Of a stretch of DNA of 64,000 nt, positions 48,622 to 58,693 are shown in pieces. The stretch spans positions 1,922,001-1,986,000 of the forward strand of contig OOIN01000002.1 of assembly GCA_900323505.1 (NCBI GenBank), in the 5' to 3' direction. The stretch comes from Ustilago trichophora (taxonomy: Eukaryota; Basidiomycota; Ustilaginomycetes; Ustilaginales; Ustilaginaceae). The first letter of the stretch is position 1. Every line of letters begins with the position of its first letter. The translations under genes and the position numbers were made by a program. The notes under the pieces are model-generated. The model was not told the origin of the DNA. It searched no databases and saw only the letters and a list, made by a program, of their open reading frames with translations.

Positions 48622-49222
48622 CTTGACGTATGTGTGTGGGTGAGTGTTTGCTTCGCTGTTCTGGGAGAACGTATAGGCCTCTCAGCGAAAGAATTTAAAA
48701 GTCTGTATCGGTAGTTTTGTGGTAGTAACGAAGAGTGTAAAGACTGGATGTGGTCGAGGATGGTGGCGAAGAGAAGGTGTAAGAGCAAGGAAGAGTGGAC
48801 CTCTAAGGGTTCACACACTCACAAAACAGAAATTTCAGCAGTTCATCCATAACTTACCTCCCCACTTTTTTGCTTTTTTGAAGAAATTCGGCACTCGGCT
48901 GCTCCACTTTGGGCCAAAAAATTCTGACCAAATACGAATCCACAAAATCTGCCAAGATCTAACAAGTTTCGATTTTTGCCCGCTTGTACTGTATTGCATG
49001 GGTCTCCCTTTGTCTTTGGCCTCCTCTTGACACATGCATTTATATCAGCTGACTATCGATGTGAACATGATCCTTATGACTGTGATTGCGAGCGAAAGAA
49101 AGCGATAGTAGTATAGTGTACAAAACAAGCTGTTTGGCTGAAACGAGTGTGCAAGTGCACCGTGAAAAGAATGTGTTCGACGACCAGCGTCAACGTTACA
49201 AAGACTGCCCAGATGCGAAGGG
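48622..49222. other. Intergenic, FCF1 promoter / membrane-protein gene 3'
   Basis: A 601 bp spacer. It carries the FCF1 promoter and the 3' UTR of the next minus-strand gene. Nothing else seen. Confidence 0.55.
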
Positions 49223-50431
49223 TTAATCAAGCAACTTGCTCTCCTTCCACCTACCCCTTCCGCCATCGCCAGCGATCTGTGACATCGGTGTCGAGTTGCC
49301 CGACTCTACGTGTCCCGTCGAAGCACCTCCATACCCATACTGGTAAACCTTGCTCCTCAGCAGACCGGCATAAAATCTCTGCACCATGAAGAAGCATTGT
49401 AACCTCACTGCGGTGAAAAAGAGCCCAAACACCATGAGCAGCGGTACCAACGTGGTTCTGAAACTCTCTTCGCAGTTCTCGGAAGCAAACACGCCATCGA
49501 GCAGTGTTTCCCATCCAGAAGCTACGACTGTGACATCGCCTAGGCTGCCCGGTGCTACAGTGCGTGCATTTCGCGTTGCGCTGTCTGACATTGCTTGCGC
49601 GACTTTAGGTGGTAGAGCGCTAGGCTTGGACGGGGAGAACCAAGCTTGCAACTCTCCCGAGCCGAATTCGTCACAGAGGTGGGCGCGGACGGAGGGGTAG
49701 GTGCATACGATAGCGAGTGCGAATAGCGAGAGTGTGGAGAGGAGAAAGTCGAGGAAGGAATGAATGACGAAGAGTCGAGAGAGCAACAATTGAGATCTCA
49801 GAACGCCGATGACGCCCGCACAGCAGCAGAGTACGCTGAAGAGGATGTACCATCTAAGGGTGCTGATGACGACGCGAAGGGCGTCCCACTGCATGCGTTC
49901 GACCTGTTCAGCACCGTCCTCAAGGACTTGGTAGCTGATGGGGGATGCATCGGAAGCAGCGTCGGTGAAGCGGCCAGGAATGGTTGCTTCGCTTGCCTTG
50001 TTGTTGGTAGAAATCTTGTTCGAGGATGCTTCTGCACTATTGCCTTGTGTGGGGACGAGAGTAAGGCCTTGTGCTTTGAGATACGCCTTTGCCTCGGCAA
50101 CCCATTCTGGAAGGTAGACGTTTTTGTTCCCGCTTGCGTCGTCGTTGGCTGCTGCTGACGGCGGATGAGCATAGATATCGAGATTGATCAGCTGATCCGC
50201 CTTGGCAGCAGAATGGGCAAACCTGTCTGCCGATGGTATGAATGCTGCCGAAGCCGGTGGTGCTGCCCCCCTCTCTGGCACATCGGGAAGCGTCGAACTG
50301 AGAGCGCCCAACCATGAGAAGGTGTTGAGATGGATGATGATGCCGAGTATTGCGATTGCCAGCGTTGCTGTGCGGGGTGAGATGCAGCCAAAGATGCCTG
50401 AGCCAGAGGGGCCCATCGATGCGCGACCCAT
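49223..50431 (-). CDS. Four-pass membrane protein of unknown function
   Basis: I do not recognise the family. The 402-residue frame has four hydrophobic segments. TM1 is near 21-45 (ATLAIAILGIIIHL). TM2 is near 190-215 (WYILFSVLCCCAGVIGVL), TM3 near 222-248 (HSFLDFLLSTLSLFALAIVC), and TM4 near 335-360 (VPLLMVFGLFFTAVRLQCFFMV). The loop between TM1 and TM2 is long (about 145 residues), and the loop between TM3 and TM4 holds Cys residues in CDEFG and ENCEES. This is a tetraspan layout with the large loops probably outside or lumenal and both termini cytosolic. The C-terminus has a YQYGYGG tyrosine cluster. A membrane organiser role is possible but unsupported. Divergent from QRI7. Confidence 0.75.
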   Translation of the reverse strand: MGRASMGPSGSGIFGCISPRTATLAIAILGIIIHLNTFSWLGALSSTLPDVPERGAAPPASAAFIPSADRFAHSAAKADQLINLDIYAHPPSAAANDDASGNKNVYLPEWVAEAKAYLKAQGLTLVPTQGNSAEASSNKISTNNKASEATIPGRFTDAASDASPISYQVLEDGAEQVERMQWDALRVVISTLRWYILFSVLCCCAGVIGVLRSQLLLSRLFVIHSFLDFLLSTLSLFALAIVCTYPSVRAHLCDEFGSGELQAWFSPSKPSALPPKVAQAMSDSATRNARTVAPGSLGDVTVVASGWETLLDGVFASENCEESFRTTLVPLLMVFGLFFTAVRLQCFFMVQRFYAGLLRSKVYQYGYGGASTGHVESGNSTPMSQIAGDGGRGRWKESKLLD

Positions 50432-51400
50432 GGCAGAATACGTGTGTCGGCTCTACGTCGCCTGCTAGGATGTGAGTGTAGGTGAATTAGGTGAAGATGA
50501 GAAAGTGCGGAGCGGTCAGGCCCATGGCTCGCATTGAGAAAAGGTGTGGGAGAACGAGTGACGGAGAAAGATGGATAAGATCAAGAAGGAAGGGCAAGCA
50601 AGCGAGACACCACCTTTGGACAGAAGCTGTTTGTGTGTGTTCAGTTCAACCAAGACAAAAGATCGGCAGAGTCTTGGCAAAGACAGAGAATGGGAATGCA
50701 CAGAGAATGGGAATGCGGCTACGGTAGCATGGACCAGGGCGGACAAGTGAGCCGATAGTAGTGTGACATTGGCGAATGCGGTCCCTGCTGCTCTTGTGTA
50801 CTGTACTGTACCTGCAGTCACCCAAATCAAACGAAGATGCCGTCGAAAACCGAGCAAGAGCTTCCGGCTTCTAGGCCAGCTTACAGCAATTACAGCAATT
50901 AGTTAAGTGTGTTGGAGTCAAATCACCATTTGCGGAGAAAAGATGCCGAACAGAATGAAGCGAATCAACTCTCTCTGCCAAGCTGCCAAAATGGCCAGAA
51001 TGCCAAGACCTTGCGTTTTCCTGCTTTAAGTTACCGTCCTTCTTGCCCTGTTTGACCCCTGCGCCTCGGATTTCACTTTTTTTTTGTTGGAATCCATTTT
51101 TGCGGCTCCAGAGAGCAGCGTGCGGTGTGCAGCGTGCGATGTGTAGTGTGCAGTGTGCAGTGTGCAGTGTGCAGTGTGCAGTGTGCAGGAGATTGTGCTC
51201 GGGCGATCTTTTTGACAAGTCCGCGGGGGCCACTTTTTTCTTTTCTTTTGGTTCTTGCTTTCTTCCGCCCAAGATCGTTCAAGGGTCCAATCTGCAACCT
51301 TGTCCTTCTGTCCACACGAGCAACAAGCACATGTCGATACATACACAGCACAAGTCAACACCCTCCCGTAGTAGGGAGCAATAGATGGATCGGGTGCGTC
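50432..51400. promoter_or_regulatory. Divergent upstream region, membrane-protein gene / QRI7
   Basis: A 969 bp spacer with a 7-bp tandem repeat near 51145-51186 and a duplicated TTACAGCAA at 50881-50899. No gene supported. Confidence 0.5.
51145..51186. repeat. Tandem heptamer (AGTGTGC)6
   Basis: Six exact copies of AGTGTGC, preceded by degenerate copies from about 51113. It is located 215 bp upstream of the QRI7 start. Confidence 0.9.
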
Positions 51401-52639
51401 ATGTTGAGTCGAGGCATTGGCCGGGCGACTGGTCGCCGACACCGCTGCATAGGCAACATCACGACCTCCTTCCGACCACTCCAAACCACCACACATCGAA
51501 CTCTCTCGACGTTCCCCATCTCTACATCGGACAGGCCTCGCCTTATCCTCGGCATCGAAACGTCATGCGATGACTCGTGCGCGTCCGTCGTCAGCTCCAA
51601 TCGCACCATCCTCTCATCAATCGTTACAAAGCAAGACCATTCTTCCACATCCGGCATCCACCCGCTAACTGCGGCTTTGGGACACCATGCCAACCTCCCG
51701 TCCACCATCGCCTCCGCTCTCTCCACTGCTGGAGTACAACCCTCCGAACTGGACGCGATTGCGGTGACTCAGGGTCCAGGGATGGCGAGCAGCCTCGGCG
51801 TAGGCTTGTCTGCGGCAAAAACGCTCAGCGCGGTGCTGGACAAACCGTTGATCTACGTCCATCACATGCAAGCCCACGCATTGACACCATTATTGACCGA
51901 ACAGAAGCCGCCCACTTTTCCGTTTTTGGTGCTGTTGGTCAGTGGTGGCCATACAATGTTGGTGCTGGCCAAAAGCGTGACGGAGTTCAGTATTCTGGCG
52001 AGCACACAGGATGATTCGATAGGGGATGCATTCGACAAGGTCGCAAGGGACTTGGGTATCCCTTGGACATCTGCCCCCGGTGCCGCGCTTGAAGCGCTCG
52101 CAGCGAAGCACAATTCTCAGAAAGGAAACGAGAACATGGTCTTCCCAGTGCCATGCAAAGGCCAACCGCAATTCTCCTACTCAGGCCTTAAAGCCGCAGT
52201 CCAGCGCCACATAGACTCACGACCCTCCTCCATCACCAACTCCCACAAAGCATCCATCGCACACGCCTTCCAGCTCTCAGCAAGTGCACAACTAGAAGAC
52301 AAACTCAGCATGCTCCTCCGCCCCACTCATCTCACTTCGGACTCTCGAGGTCGCACCTACCCACGCATCACTCTACCAAACTCTGTCTCAGGGGACAACA
52401 TCAAGACTGTCGTCTGCAGCGGTGGTGTGGCGAGTAACAACTTTCTCCGCTCGAGATTGCGATCGCACTTGGATGGATTAGGTAGGGAGGATGTCGAGCT
52501 ACAGTTTCCCCCGCTGAATCTGTGCACTGACAATGCGGCAATGATCGCCTGGGTGGGACATTTGATCTTCGACCAGAGGACAAACGACTATTCTCGTCAT
52601 GCTAGGGCAAAGTGGAGTATGGAAGAGATTCCGCAATGA
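51401..52639 (+). CDS. QRI7: Qri7/OSGEPL1, mitochondrial tRNA t6A transferase
   Basis: Mitochondrial Kae1/TsaD-family enzyme that transfers threonylcarbamoyl to A37 of ANN-decoding tRNAs. From ATG 51401 the protein has 412 residues. MLSRGIGRATGRRHRC and the following Ser/Thr/Arg-rich, acid-free leader look like a mitochondrial presequence. The catalytic core then starts LILGIETSCDDSCASVV. Metal and nucleotide motifs follow: VHHMQAHALTP (both His), LVSGGHTML, DDSIGDAFDKVARDLG, VCSGGVASNNFLR and LCTDNAAMIAW. The open frame reaches back to 51125, but that part is a translated tandem repeat (CSVQCAV) and is unlikely to be coding. The presence of a leader and the absence of archaeal/Kae1 features favour Qri7. 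Convergent with APN2, 109 bp apart. Confidence 0.92.
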   Translation: MLSRGIGRATGRRHRCIGNITTSFRPLQTTTHRTLSTFPISTSDRPRLILGIETSCDDSCASVVSSNRTILSSIVTKQDHSSTSGIHPLTAALGHHANLPSTIASALSTAGVQPSELDAIAVTQGPGMASSLGVGLSAAKTLSAVLDKPLIYVHHMQAHALTPLLTEQKPPTFPFLVLLVSGGHTMLVLAKSVTEFSILASTQDDSIGDAFDKVARDLGIPWTSAPGAALEALAAKHNSQKGNENMVFPVPCKGQPQFSYSGLKAAVQRHIDSRPSSITNSHKASIAHAFQLSASAQLEDKLSMLLRPTHLTSDSRGRTYPRITLPNSVSGDNIKTVVCSGGVASNNFLRSRLRSHLDGLGREDVELQFPPLNLCTDNAAMIAWVGHLIFDQRTNDYSRHARAKWSMEEIPQ

Positions 52640-52727
52640 TCAACTCACATCTTGATCAATGATGTTGTACAGTACTGTACATGATCGGATTCAATACATG
52701 TATATTAATGCAATGCAAAGCAAGCAC

Positions 52728-52749
52728 CTCTCTCTCTCTCTCTCTCTCT
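52728..52749. repeat. (CT)11 microsatellite touching the APN2 stop codon
   Basis: Eleven CT units in the QRI7/APN2 3' spacer. The last base coincides with the stop codon (TAA on minus, 52751-52749), so the APN2 mRNA reads GA repeats immediately after its stop. Confidence 0.9.
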
Positions 52750-54980
52750 TAGTTTTCGCCCGTCTTGACACGCTTATGCGGTCCCCATGGGCCTCCGAAT
52801 TCCTCTGAATCAACCTGCTCTCCATCTCTCCCCTTGTTCCGCCCTCTCTCCCTGCCTATTTCGGTGAAAAACTTTCCCTCTCCCGTATCGCCACCAGTAG
52901 TCGTAGAAGAGTGCTTCTTCTTTGACCGCAAATCAGAGTCCCACAAGAAAAAGTTGCATCTGAACTCGGGATTCACATCTCCCTTTGCCCGTCCACTCTT
53001 CTCGTACCCAGGGCCAACGGGTCGATTGCACAGCCAAAACTTGCGACCGTGGTTTGGACCCGGTTTGTTCACCGTCCATGCGCGACAGGGCTCCGAATGG
53101 TTGCGACATAGAGGAGCGGGGATAGGGGAGAAGATGGCTCCCCAAGTTTGGGACGCGCGAACTCGGTCCGCAGCAGACTGTTCGGATGAGTGAGCGGATC
53201 CCTGTGATGTGGACGTGAGGGCGTCTTGGAATTCTGAGATGTCTTCGTCTTCGTCAGAGACTAGGACTGGGCTATTGCCACTGTTTGTTGAAGCTACAGT
53301 GTCCACATTGTCGCAACCTTTCGAATGTGCTGGAATGCGTTTGCTGGCGTCTTGCTTGTCGTTTTCAGTCTTCATATCTGTCGATAGTGTAGTCGAAGCT
53401 GCGCGGCTTGGCTTGGCAAAGAACGTCTGCAGGCTCATCTGTCCCTTTAAACTGGCTCCGTTCTTGGCTTTGCCAGAGTCTTTGCCCTTTGTCGCCAAGA
53501 GTGTGCGCTTGGGCGATGAGCTATTGCGTTTGGTCTTCGGGGACGGCTGGCTCGCTAGCACGTTGGAGGATGACGGTGTCGGTGCGGAACTTGACACAAC
53601 AGGCGCAGAAGCTGAAGGGGTAGCATTTGCTCCCTTTGACGTCGATTGCGATGGTGGCGCAGTCGCTACATCAGATGGCTGCGTACCGATTTCGATGTTG
53701 AGCCCTTCCTGCTGTGAATGCAGGGAGAACAGGGCGTCTGCAAGAGAGCCTTCTTCGCCCGCACTCTCCGCTATTGACGGCGTTTCTTGAGCGTTCTGCC
53801 CGGCCAAGCTCGGGCTACCATTCAGTCCAGCACTATCCGACCTGTTTTGATCGCTGGCAGTGACAACCCGATTTTCAGGCACAGGAGCAGCAGTGCTGCT
53901 ACTCTTCGCAGGAGTTGCTTTCTTCGACGACCCAAAGAAGGAAGCCAATTTCCTCTGCTTCCCCGAAAACTCGTCATAGTGGCACGCCGCCAGGGCTGGG
54001 GGCAGCCGATCCGCCCCGCCATGCATGAGATCTTTGAGCTTTACCGTCTTCCCATCGATCTCTCTCTCATCGTACAGATCGACATAGATGGGACAGTGGT
54101 CACTGCCATAGATGTCGGCTTGGATATCCGCCCCCTTGATCCAGGGCAGCAAACCTTCTGTTACCAGAGTATAGTCCAGCCTGACGCCATAGTTCGCAGG
54201 CCTTGCATCAATGAGAGTATTCCAGCAGGTGAACATCTTCTTGCGTTCCGGATGATAGATTCTACCTACGTCGTGGAATTTGCCTTGAGGCGCGAGGAAA
54301 GTTTGGAACCATGATCGGGCGGGGTGTTGGTGGAAGTGTACCCAACCGTGTTCTTTCATACTTTGTTCGGGATCACAGTGATCAATGGGATCACGGATGA
54401 TGTTCATGTCTCCCACAATCATCACTTGACGACCTGCTTGGATAAGACGATGAGCTCGTTCCGCGAGGCACTGGTAGTAGGTCATCTTGTAGTCGAGTCG
54501 TTCTGGCCCCGTCTCGTTGGGGCAGTATACGTTGAAGAGAACGAAGAGACCAAGATCGAGCACAACACAGCGCCCTTCTTCGTCGAGTGCGTTCCATATT
54601 TGCGGCTCGACGTCATCTCTCGTATCTGCTGGAACGCAGCTGATAGGCTCGTTGGGTATCAATGGGTTGCTAGAAACGTTTGTGACGGGCACTCGACCAG
54701 TGATACCCTGCTCTGCTTTGAGCGGGATCGAGACGCTTTTCCGAACATAGGTGACGGTGCCAGAGTAGCCTTTTGTCGGGTGGAAATTGAAAAAGGCATT
54801 ATAGGAGGGGAGGATGCACATGGGTTCCGTGAGCTGTTTGCGGGTCATCTTGGTTTCTTGGAAACAGGCAATATCGGCGCCGAGGTGCTCTAAGCATGCT
54901 TCCCAGTCAGGTAGCTTGTACCACGGCTGGTAGCCTTTGAGCGTCCGGAGGCCATTGATATTCCACACCGTGATTCGCAT
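52749..54980 (-). CDS. APN2: Apn2/APE2 AP endonuclease with PIP box and GRF zinc finger
   Basis: Class II AP endonuclease/3'-phosphodiesterase for base excision repair in the nucleus. The 743-residue frame is intact. The exonuclease III-type domain fills about residues 1-330: MRITVWNINGLR, CFQETKM (Glu), VGDMNIIRDP (Asp-Asn), LDYTLVT and GSDHCPIYV (Asp-His). A long Ser/Pro/Lys-rich linker follows with a PCNA-interaction box QMSLQTFF at 514-521 that matches QxxLxxFF. At the C-terminus is a GRF zinc finger (about 623-690; CRNHSEPCRAWTV, GRKFWLCNRP, CNFFLWDSD). The domain order and PIP box are those of Apn2/APE2, not Apn1. ATG 54980 gives the family N-terminus. Divergent from SGF73. Confidence 0.96.
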   Translation of the reverse strand: MRITVWNINGLRTLKGYQPWYKLPDWEACLEHLGADIACFQETKMTRKQLTEPMCILPSYNAFFNFHPTKGYSGTVTYVRKSVSIPLKAEQGITGRVPVTNVSSNPLIPNEPISCVPADTRDDVEPQIWNALDEEGRCVVLDLGLFVLFNVYCPNETGPERLDYKMTYYQCLAERAHRLIQAGRQVMIVGDMNIIRDPIDHCDPEQSMKEHGWVHFHQHPARSWFQTFLAPQGKFHDVGRIYHPERKKMFTCWNTLIDARPANYGVRLDYTLVTEGLLPWIKGADIQADIYGSDHCPIYVDLYDEREIDGKTVKLKDLMHGGADRLPPALAACHYDEFSGKQRKLASFFGSSKKATPAKSSSTAAPVPENRVVTASDQNRSDSAGLNGSPSLAGQNAQETPSIAESAGEEGSLADALFSLHSQQEGLNIEIGTQPSDVATAPPSQSTSKGANATPSASAPVVSSSAPTPSSSNVLASQPSPKTKRNSSSPKRTLLATKGKDSGKAKNGASLKGQMSLQTFFAKPSRAASTTLSTDMKTENDKQDASKRIPAHSKGCDNVDTVASTNSGNSPVLVSDEDEDISEFQDALTSTSQGSAHSSEQSAADRVRASQTWGAIFSPIPAPLCRNHSEPCRAWTVNKPGPNHGRKFWLCNRPVGPGYEKSGRAKGDVNPEFRCNFFLWDSDLRSKKKHSSTTTGGDTGEGKFFTEIGRERGRNKGRDGEQVDSEEFGGPWGPHKRVKTGEN

Positions 54981-55678
54981 ATTGACCAGCCAGGTCGGAG
55001 AAGAGGCCTTGGGCTGTGTGTGAGGTTATTGGTGCCAGATACACCTGCAAACGTGCTATGCTGAGTCCATGTTGAGCTGGTTCTTGATCCGTGATGGTTC
55101 CAGAGACGTCTAACTTGGGATGACCTCGACGGTCAGACCGAATATATACAGCGTTACAAATTGGCCGTTGGTCCGAGAGCTTCTATAGCTCGATCGATCG
55201 ACCCAGACCCGGAGCAGATGAACGAGGGTCAAGGAGAAGGTGGCGGGTCGGCAAGCATCACTCATGCAGTCTTCCGAACCCTTCGCGGGGTTGGTCAAAA
55301 GGTGGAGGCATGAACCGGTGAAATTTGGCATCGGGCAGAATGCTATCTGATCGGGCGCTTTCCCCACCACGAACGTTGTTCATTACCGAAACGACGTTCG
55401 CCTTGGCAGCTTGACCCTTTAGCTCTCCCATCATTGCCCAACCCAACCCCAAGCATCCGCTGCATCTCTCATCTATACAAAGGCGGACTGCACAACGTTC
55501 ACGAGGCTCGTCTCTGGAGGGCTTAGAGAAGAAAAAGCAACGCTCGTCAAATGCGGACTTTTTGAGCGTCTCGTCCACGCCTACCGAACCTGCTCCGAAG
55601 CAACGGCTGCTCTAGGAATCAATCTATCTGCAATAGCTCGCACGTCCTTACTCCTCCGGAGGTATCTCTGCTGGCAAT
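54981..55678. promoter_or_regulatory. Divergent promoter region APN2 / SGF73
   Basis: A 698 bp spacer between divergent starts. Minus-strand open frames in it have no family features. No gene seen. Confidence 0.5.
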
Positions 55679-57015
55679 ATGGACGAGGGAAACTCAGGTG
55701 CTTCAACATGGGCCGACATTGAAGAAGCGACTCGAAGTGGTAAGCATTCACACTAGATTGGCCTCGCCGCTCCGTAGCTGTATCACTGACCAGTCCCTGC
55801 ATTGCATCTCCCCCTCCATGGCTCTGTTACGGCTCTAACCTGCTCCCCTTTCGTGTTGATCAGACGCCGGCTCGCCATCAGCAACCCTGGTCGACTCCCC
55901 AGCATGGCACTTCGATGACACCGTAGTGACCGATTTTGGTCCCGCCGCCCTCGACGACGAAGTAGAGATCGTCGAATGCTCCGACTGCTCCAAACCCATT
56001 CTCAAAGAAGCGTTAAGCTTCCACCAGCAGAACTGCAAGCTTGCGCGTGATATCGCATCCGGCCGCGTCTCACCGTCGATACTCGAGGGCGATCTGAAGA
56101 AGCGTCGCTTGATGGAAGGTAAGCCATACCTTCCTCCACCACTTTTAAGCACTTTGCCTCTATCTTGGAACATAGCTGACAATCTTCTTCTTGGACTATG
56201 CAGATGACGACGAGAGCATGATGGGCGACGAATCGGGCCCACCTCTGACAAAGAAGCAAAAGAAAGAAAAGCGCCTGGCCGAGGAGAAAAAGAAAGGCGG
56301 ACGCAAGAACAAAGGTCCCATCGACGTCGATAAACAGTGCGGAGTGATCAACGATAAAGGGTTGCCCTGTTCACGATCTCTGACGTGCAAATCGCACTCT
56401 ATGGGAGCAAAGCGTGCCGTGGAAGGCCGATCCGCACCTTACGATACACTCTTGTTTGAATGGCAAAAAGCCACAAACCCATCATTCGTTGCCAAATTGG
56501 AGGAGAAAGAAAAAGCCATTGCTGCCGCCAAAGCTGCTGCAGCAGCAGCTCCCCCCAAGGAGAAGAAGAAGAAGAGTGTCAAGGATGGAAAGTCGAAAAG
56601 CGGTGCTGGAGCCGGGCAAGGGGGAGGGGCAGGTGCAGGTGGGACGGGTGGAGCTGGTGGTGCTTCAGGATCTGGTGGGGTGTTTATCGAACATGATGAT
56701 ATGGACATGTTTGATGCGGGTGCGGATGAGGATCAGATGGATCAGGAGCTGGTTTCTGTGCTCGGAAGTATCGCGCATGCGGCTTCGAGGGATCGAACTA
56801 CGCCCCTGCCACTCGCGACGAGGTCGTTTGCGGGATGCTATACGAGTAGGGCGAAGCGAATGCGTAACTTGAGGGAGCTGCTCAGGGAAGGGCTCGCTCC
56901 AGGCGGCGGTGTGTATGGGATTAATGGGTATGCTACTTGGAGCCACCATCGCCCAGGGGGCTATCCTCCAGGGCCAAATGGCGGGTCCAAGAAGGGTCTC
57001 GCTACCGGAGCGTAA
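55679..57015 (+). CDS. SGF73: Sgf73/ataxin-7 subunit of SAGA, three exons
   Basis: Anchors the deubiquitinase module to SAGA. Proposed exons are 55679-55739, 55864-56118 and 56204-57015, all joins phase 1, giving 375 residues. Introns are GTAAGC...ATCAG and GTAAGC...TGCAG. A zinc-finger motif lies at about 57-78 ([21 protein letters not shown]-x2-C-x-H-x-C order), as in the Sgf73 N-terminal region that enters the DUB module. DLKKRRLME spans exon 2/3, then a Lys-rich stretch. The SCA7 domain (about 149-185) reads [28 protein letters not shown] with following [13 protein letters not shown]. An Ala/Lys then Gly-rich region follows. The C-terminus holds [21 protein letters not shown]. Short exon 1 is inferred from frame and splice sites. 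Confidence 0.9.
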
Positions 57016-57338
57016 TGTTCCGTTTGTGCTCTCAACGCTTTGTTGAGGTTCCTGCGTGTCTCGCATCACTTTTGTGTCTGATGTTTGGCCCTGTTTTGGC
57101 TCTCAATGCCTTCTGCCTCTTTGACTTATTTTGTACTTGTATCGCAATCCGACCGTTTGCAATCCCCTCGAACATGGCGTGTAATTCTCTCCATCAGTGC
57201 ACATCTTTCACACTTGAAGAACGCTCCCCAATGCGACAGCCAAAGTATCTTAGAAACGGGTCCAACATAATCATTACAGACACGAGCTAACGATACAAGT
57301 ACAAGTAGATAGCGTAAACCTAGCTAACGCAGCGCCAC
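57016..57338. other. Intergenic, convergent 3' ends of SGF73 and DAD2
   Basis: A 323 bp 3' UTR space. No gene seen. Confidence 0.6.
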
Positions 57339-58104
57339 TCAGTGTGAGACGGAAGCCGCAGACACTGACGAATCAGCAGCAGCACCCTCATCCTTAGACC
57401 GGGCCAGTGCACCATCGAGGTCGATCGGGATGCGAACCATGGTGTCGATAAGAGCGGGCCTGCTTGTGCGCGCGGGACCGTAATTGTACAGGTCGTCATC
57501 GGACTCTGCGTCCTCGGTGGAGTTGTCTGCGCTGCCAGGTTCTGTTGTTGCCGAGGAAGGGTTTGTGAATACGGACGATGCTGTTCAAGTCGCAAGGGGC
57601 GAAGGGTGAGGATGGATGTGGAAGAAGGTGAGTGCGGGGTTGATGGTTATACACTTGGTCGGGCCAGAGTGTTTACTTACCTCGAGCGATCTGAATAGCA
57701 CGGAAGACACCTTGCCAGGAGCCCATGACGGAGGCGATTGCTGTGCCACCAAGATCATTGATACGATCCCAAGGGTAGAGACGTTCATCAGCATTGATTC
57801 CTCAGTCGGGTTTCAGCGCACCTATGTTTCGAACGGCTCGCATTGTGTACTTACAGTCTCCGCCATCGGCCATGATATCAACCTTCTCAGCGAGCCTCTC
57901 GAGCTCCTTAACCATCCTTGCCGATTGGTCCTTCAATGCGCGCAGACCTTCCAACTCGGCCTGCTTCGAAATAAGCCTTGCCTGATTCGCTGAGGATGAC
58001 GGACCGCCAAACATGATATTCGCTGGGTTGTTGGCTTGCGGAGGATACATTGATTGGCGTCCTGCTCCTCCAGAGCCCATCATCGCCGACGGTCGCTGTG
58101 CCAT
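57339..58104 (-). CDS. DAD2: DASH/Dam1 complex subunit Dad2, three exons
   Basis: Outer-kinetochore protein of the fungal DASH ring that couples chromosomes to microtubules. Proposed exons in reading order: 58104-57855, 57740-57681 and 57580-57339, giving 183 residues. Exon 1 carries a short disordered start and the coiled coil ARLISKQAELEGLRAL to LAEKVDIMADGGD. Exon 2 (60 nt) supplies the conserved SIASVMGSWQGVFRAIQIAR. Exon 3 contributes an acidic linker and the family C-terminal motif LIDTMVRIPIDLDG. The coiled coil, GSW core and VRIP motif in this order identify Dad2. A second in-frame acceptor for exon 3 (start 57541) would remove 13 residues. Longer than yeast Dad2 (133). The splice model is mine, supported by conservation on both sides of each join. 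Confidence 0.86.
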
Positions 58105-58693
58105 GTTTGCTGTGCTATTCGTGAAAAGCTGAAAGCGTTAAGGTGTATATCTTGCCGAGATGGTGTGTTCGCGCTGCGTTTCGAGTGCGTAGGATGTGAA
58201 GATGGGATGACGTTGGTCGGATGTGATGTGGATGGTGGTGGTGATTGCGGTGATGTTGGTGGTGTTGTTGTCGAGCTCAAAAGTGTTGGTCTGGAGCTCC
58301 AATTGCAATTTCACGGCAGTCCAGCCACACCCACACACAACCTGCTCAAATGTGCTCAACGCGCGCGCAAATTTACGCGTCTCCGCCATTTCGCCTTCCA
58401 TCTCTGTACTTAGGGCCATCCTTGCTTCAAAACCGCCTTCGAGCACAGCTCTTAATCCTTCGGCAAACAGTCAGCTCAGCAATACTTTAGCGCTGACACT
58501 CACACTCTTTGACGATCACGACAACGGGCTCATAGACAACGGAAATGACATGTATAGCTGACGGAAACAATGGACAAAAAACGAAAAGGGTTGAGAGAGT
58601 GCATGATAGAGGTGATCCAGGCGAAAAGGCTTTTGAGCACAACCGCCTTCAACAATCCTGAAAGCAAGAGAGCAAGTTCGCTTCGCTTGGCTT
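58105..58693. other. Intergenic, DAD2 promoter / VMA1 3' region
   Basis: A 589 bp spacer containing a GTGGT/GATG-rich stretch (about 58215-58265). No gene seen. Confidence 0.55.

Noticed and set aside
51125..51400. Upstream extension of the QRI7 frame
   Set aside because: The added 92 codons translate a tandem repeat and leader. ATG 51401 gives a proper mitochondrial presequence.
52699..52706. PUF/Puf3 site TGTATATT in the QRI7 3' region
   Set aside because: It misses the last base of TGTANATA, so it cannot be claimed as a target of the PUF protein encoded in this window.
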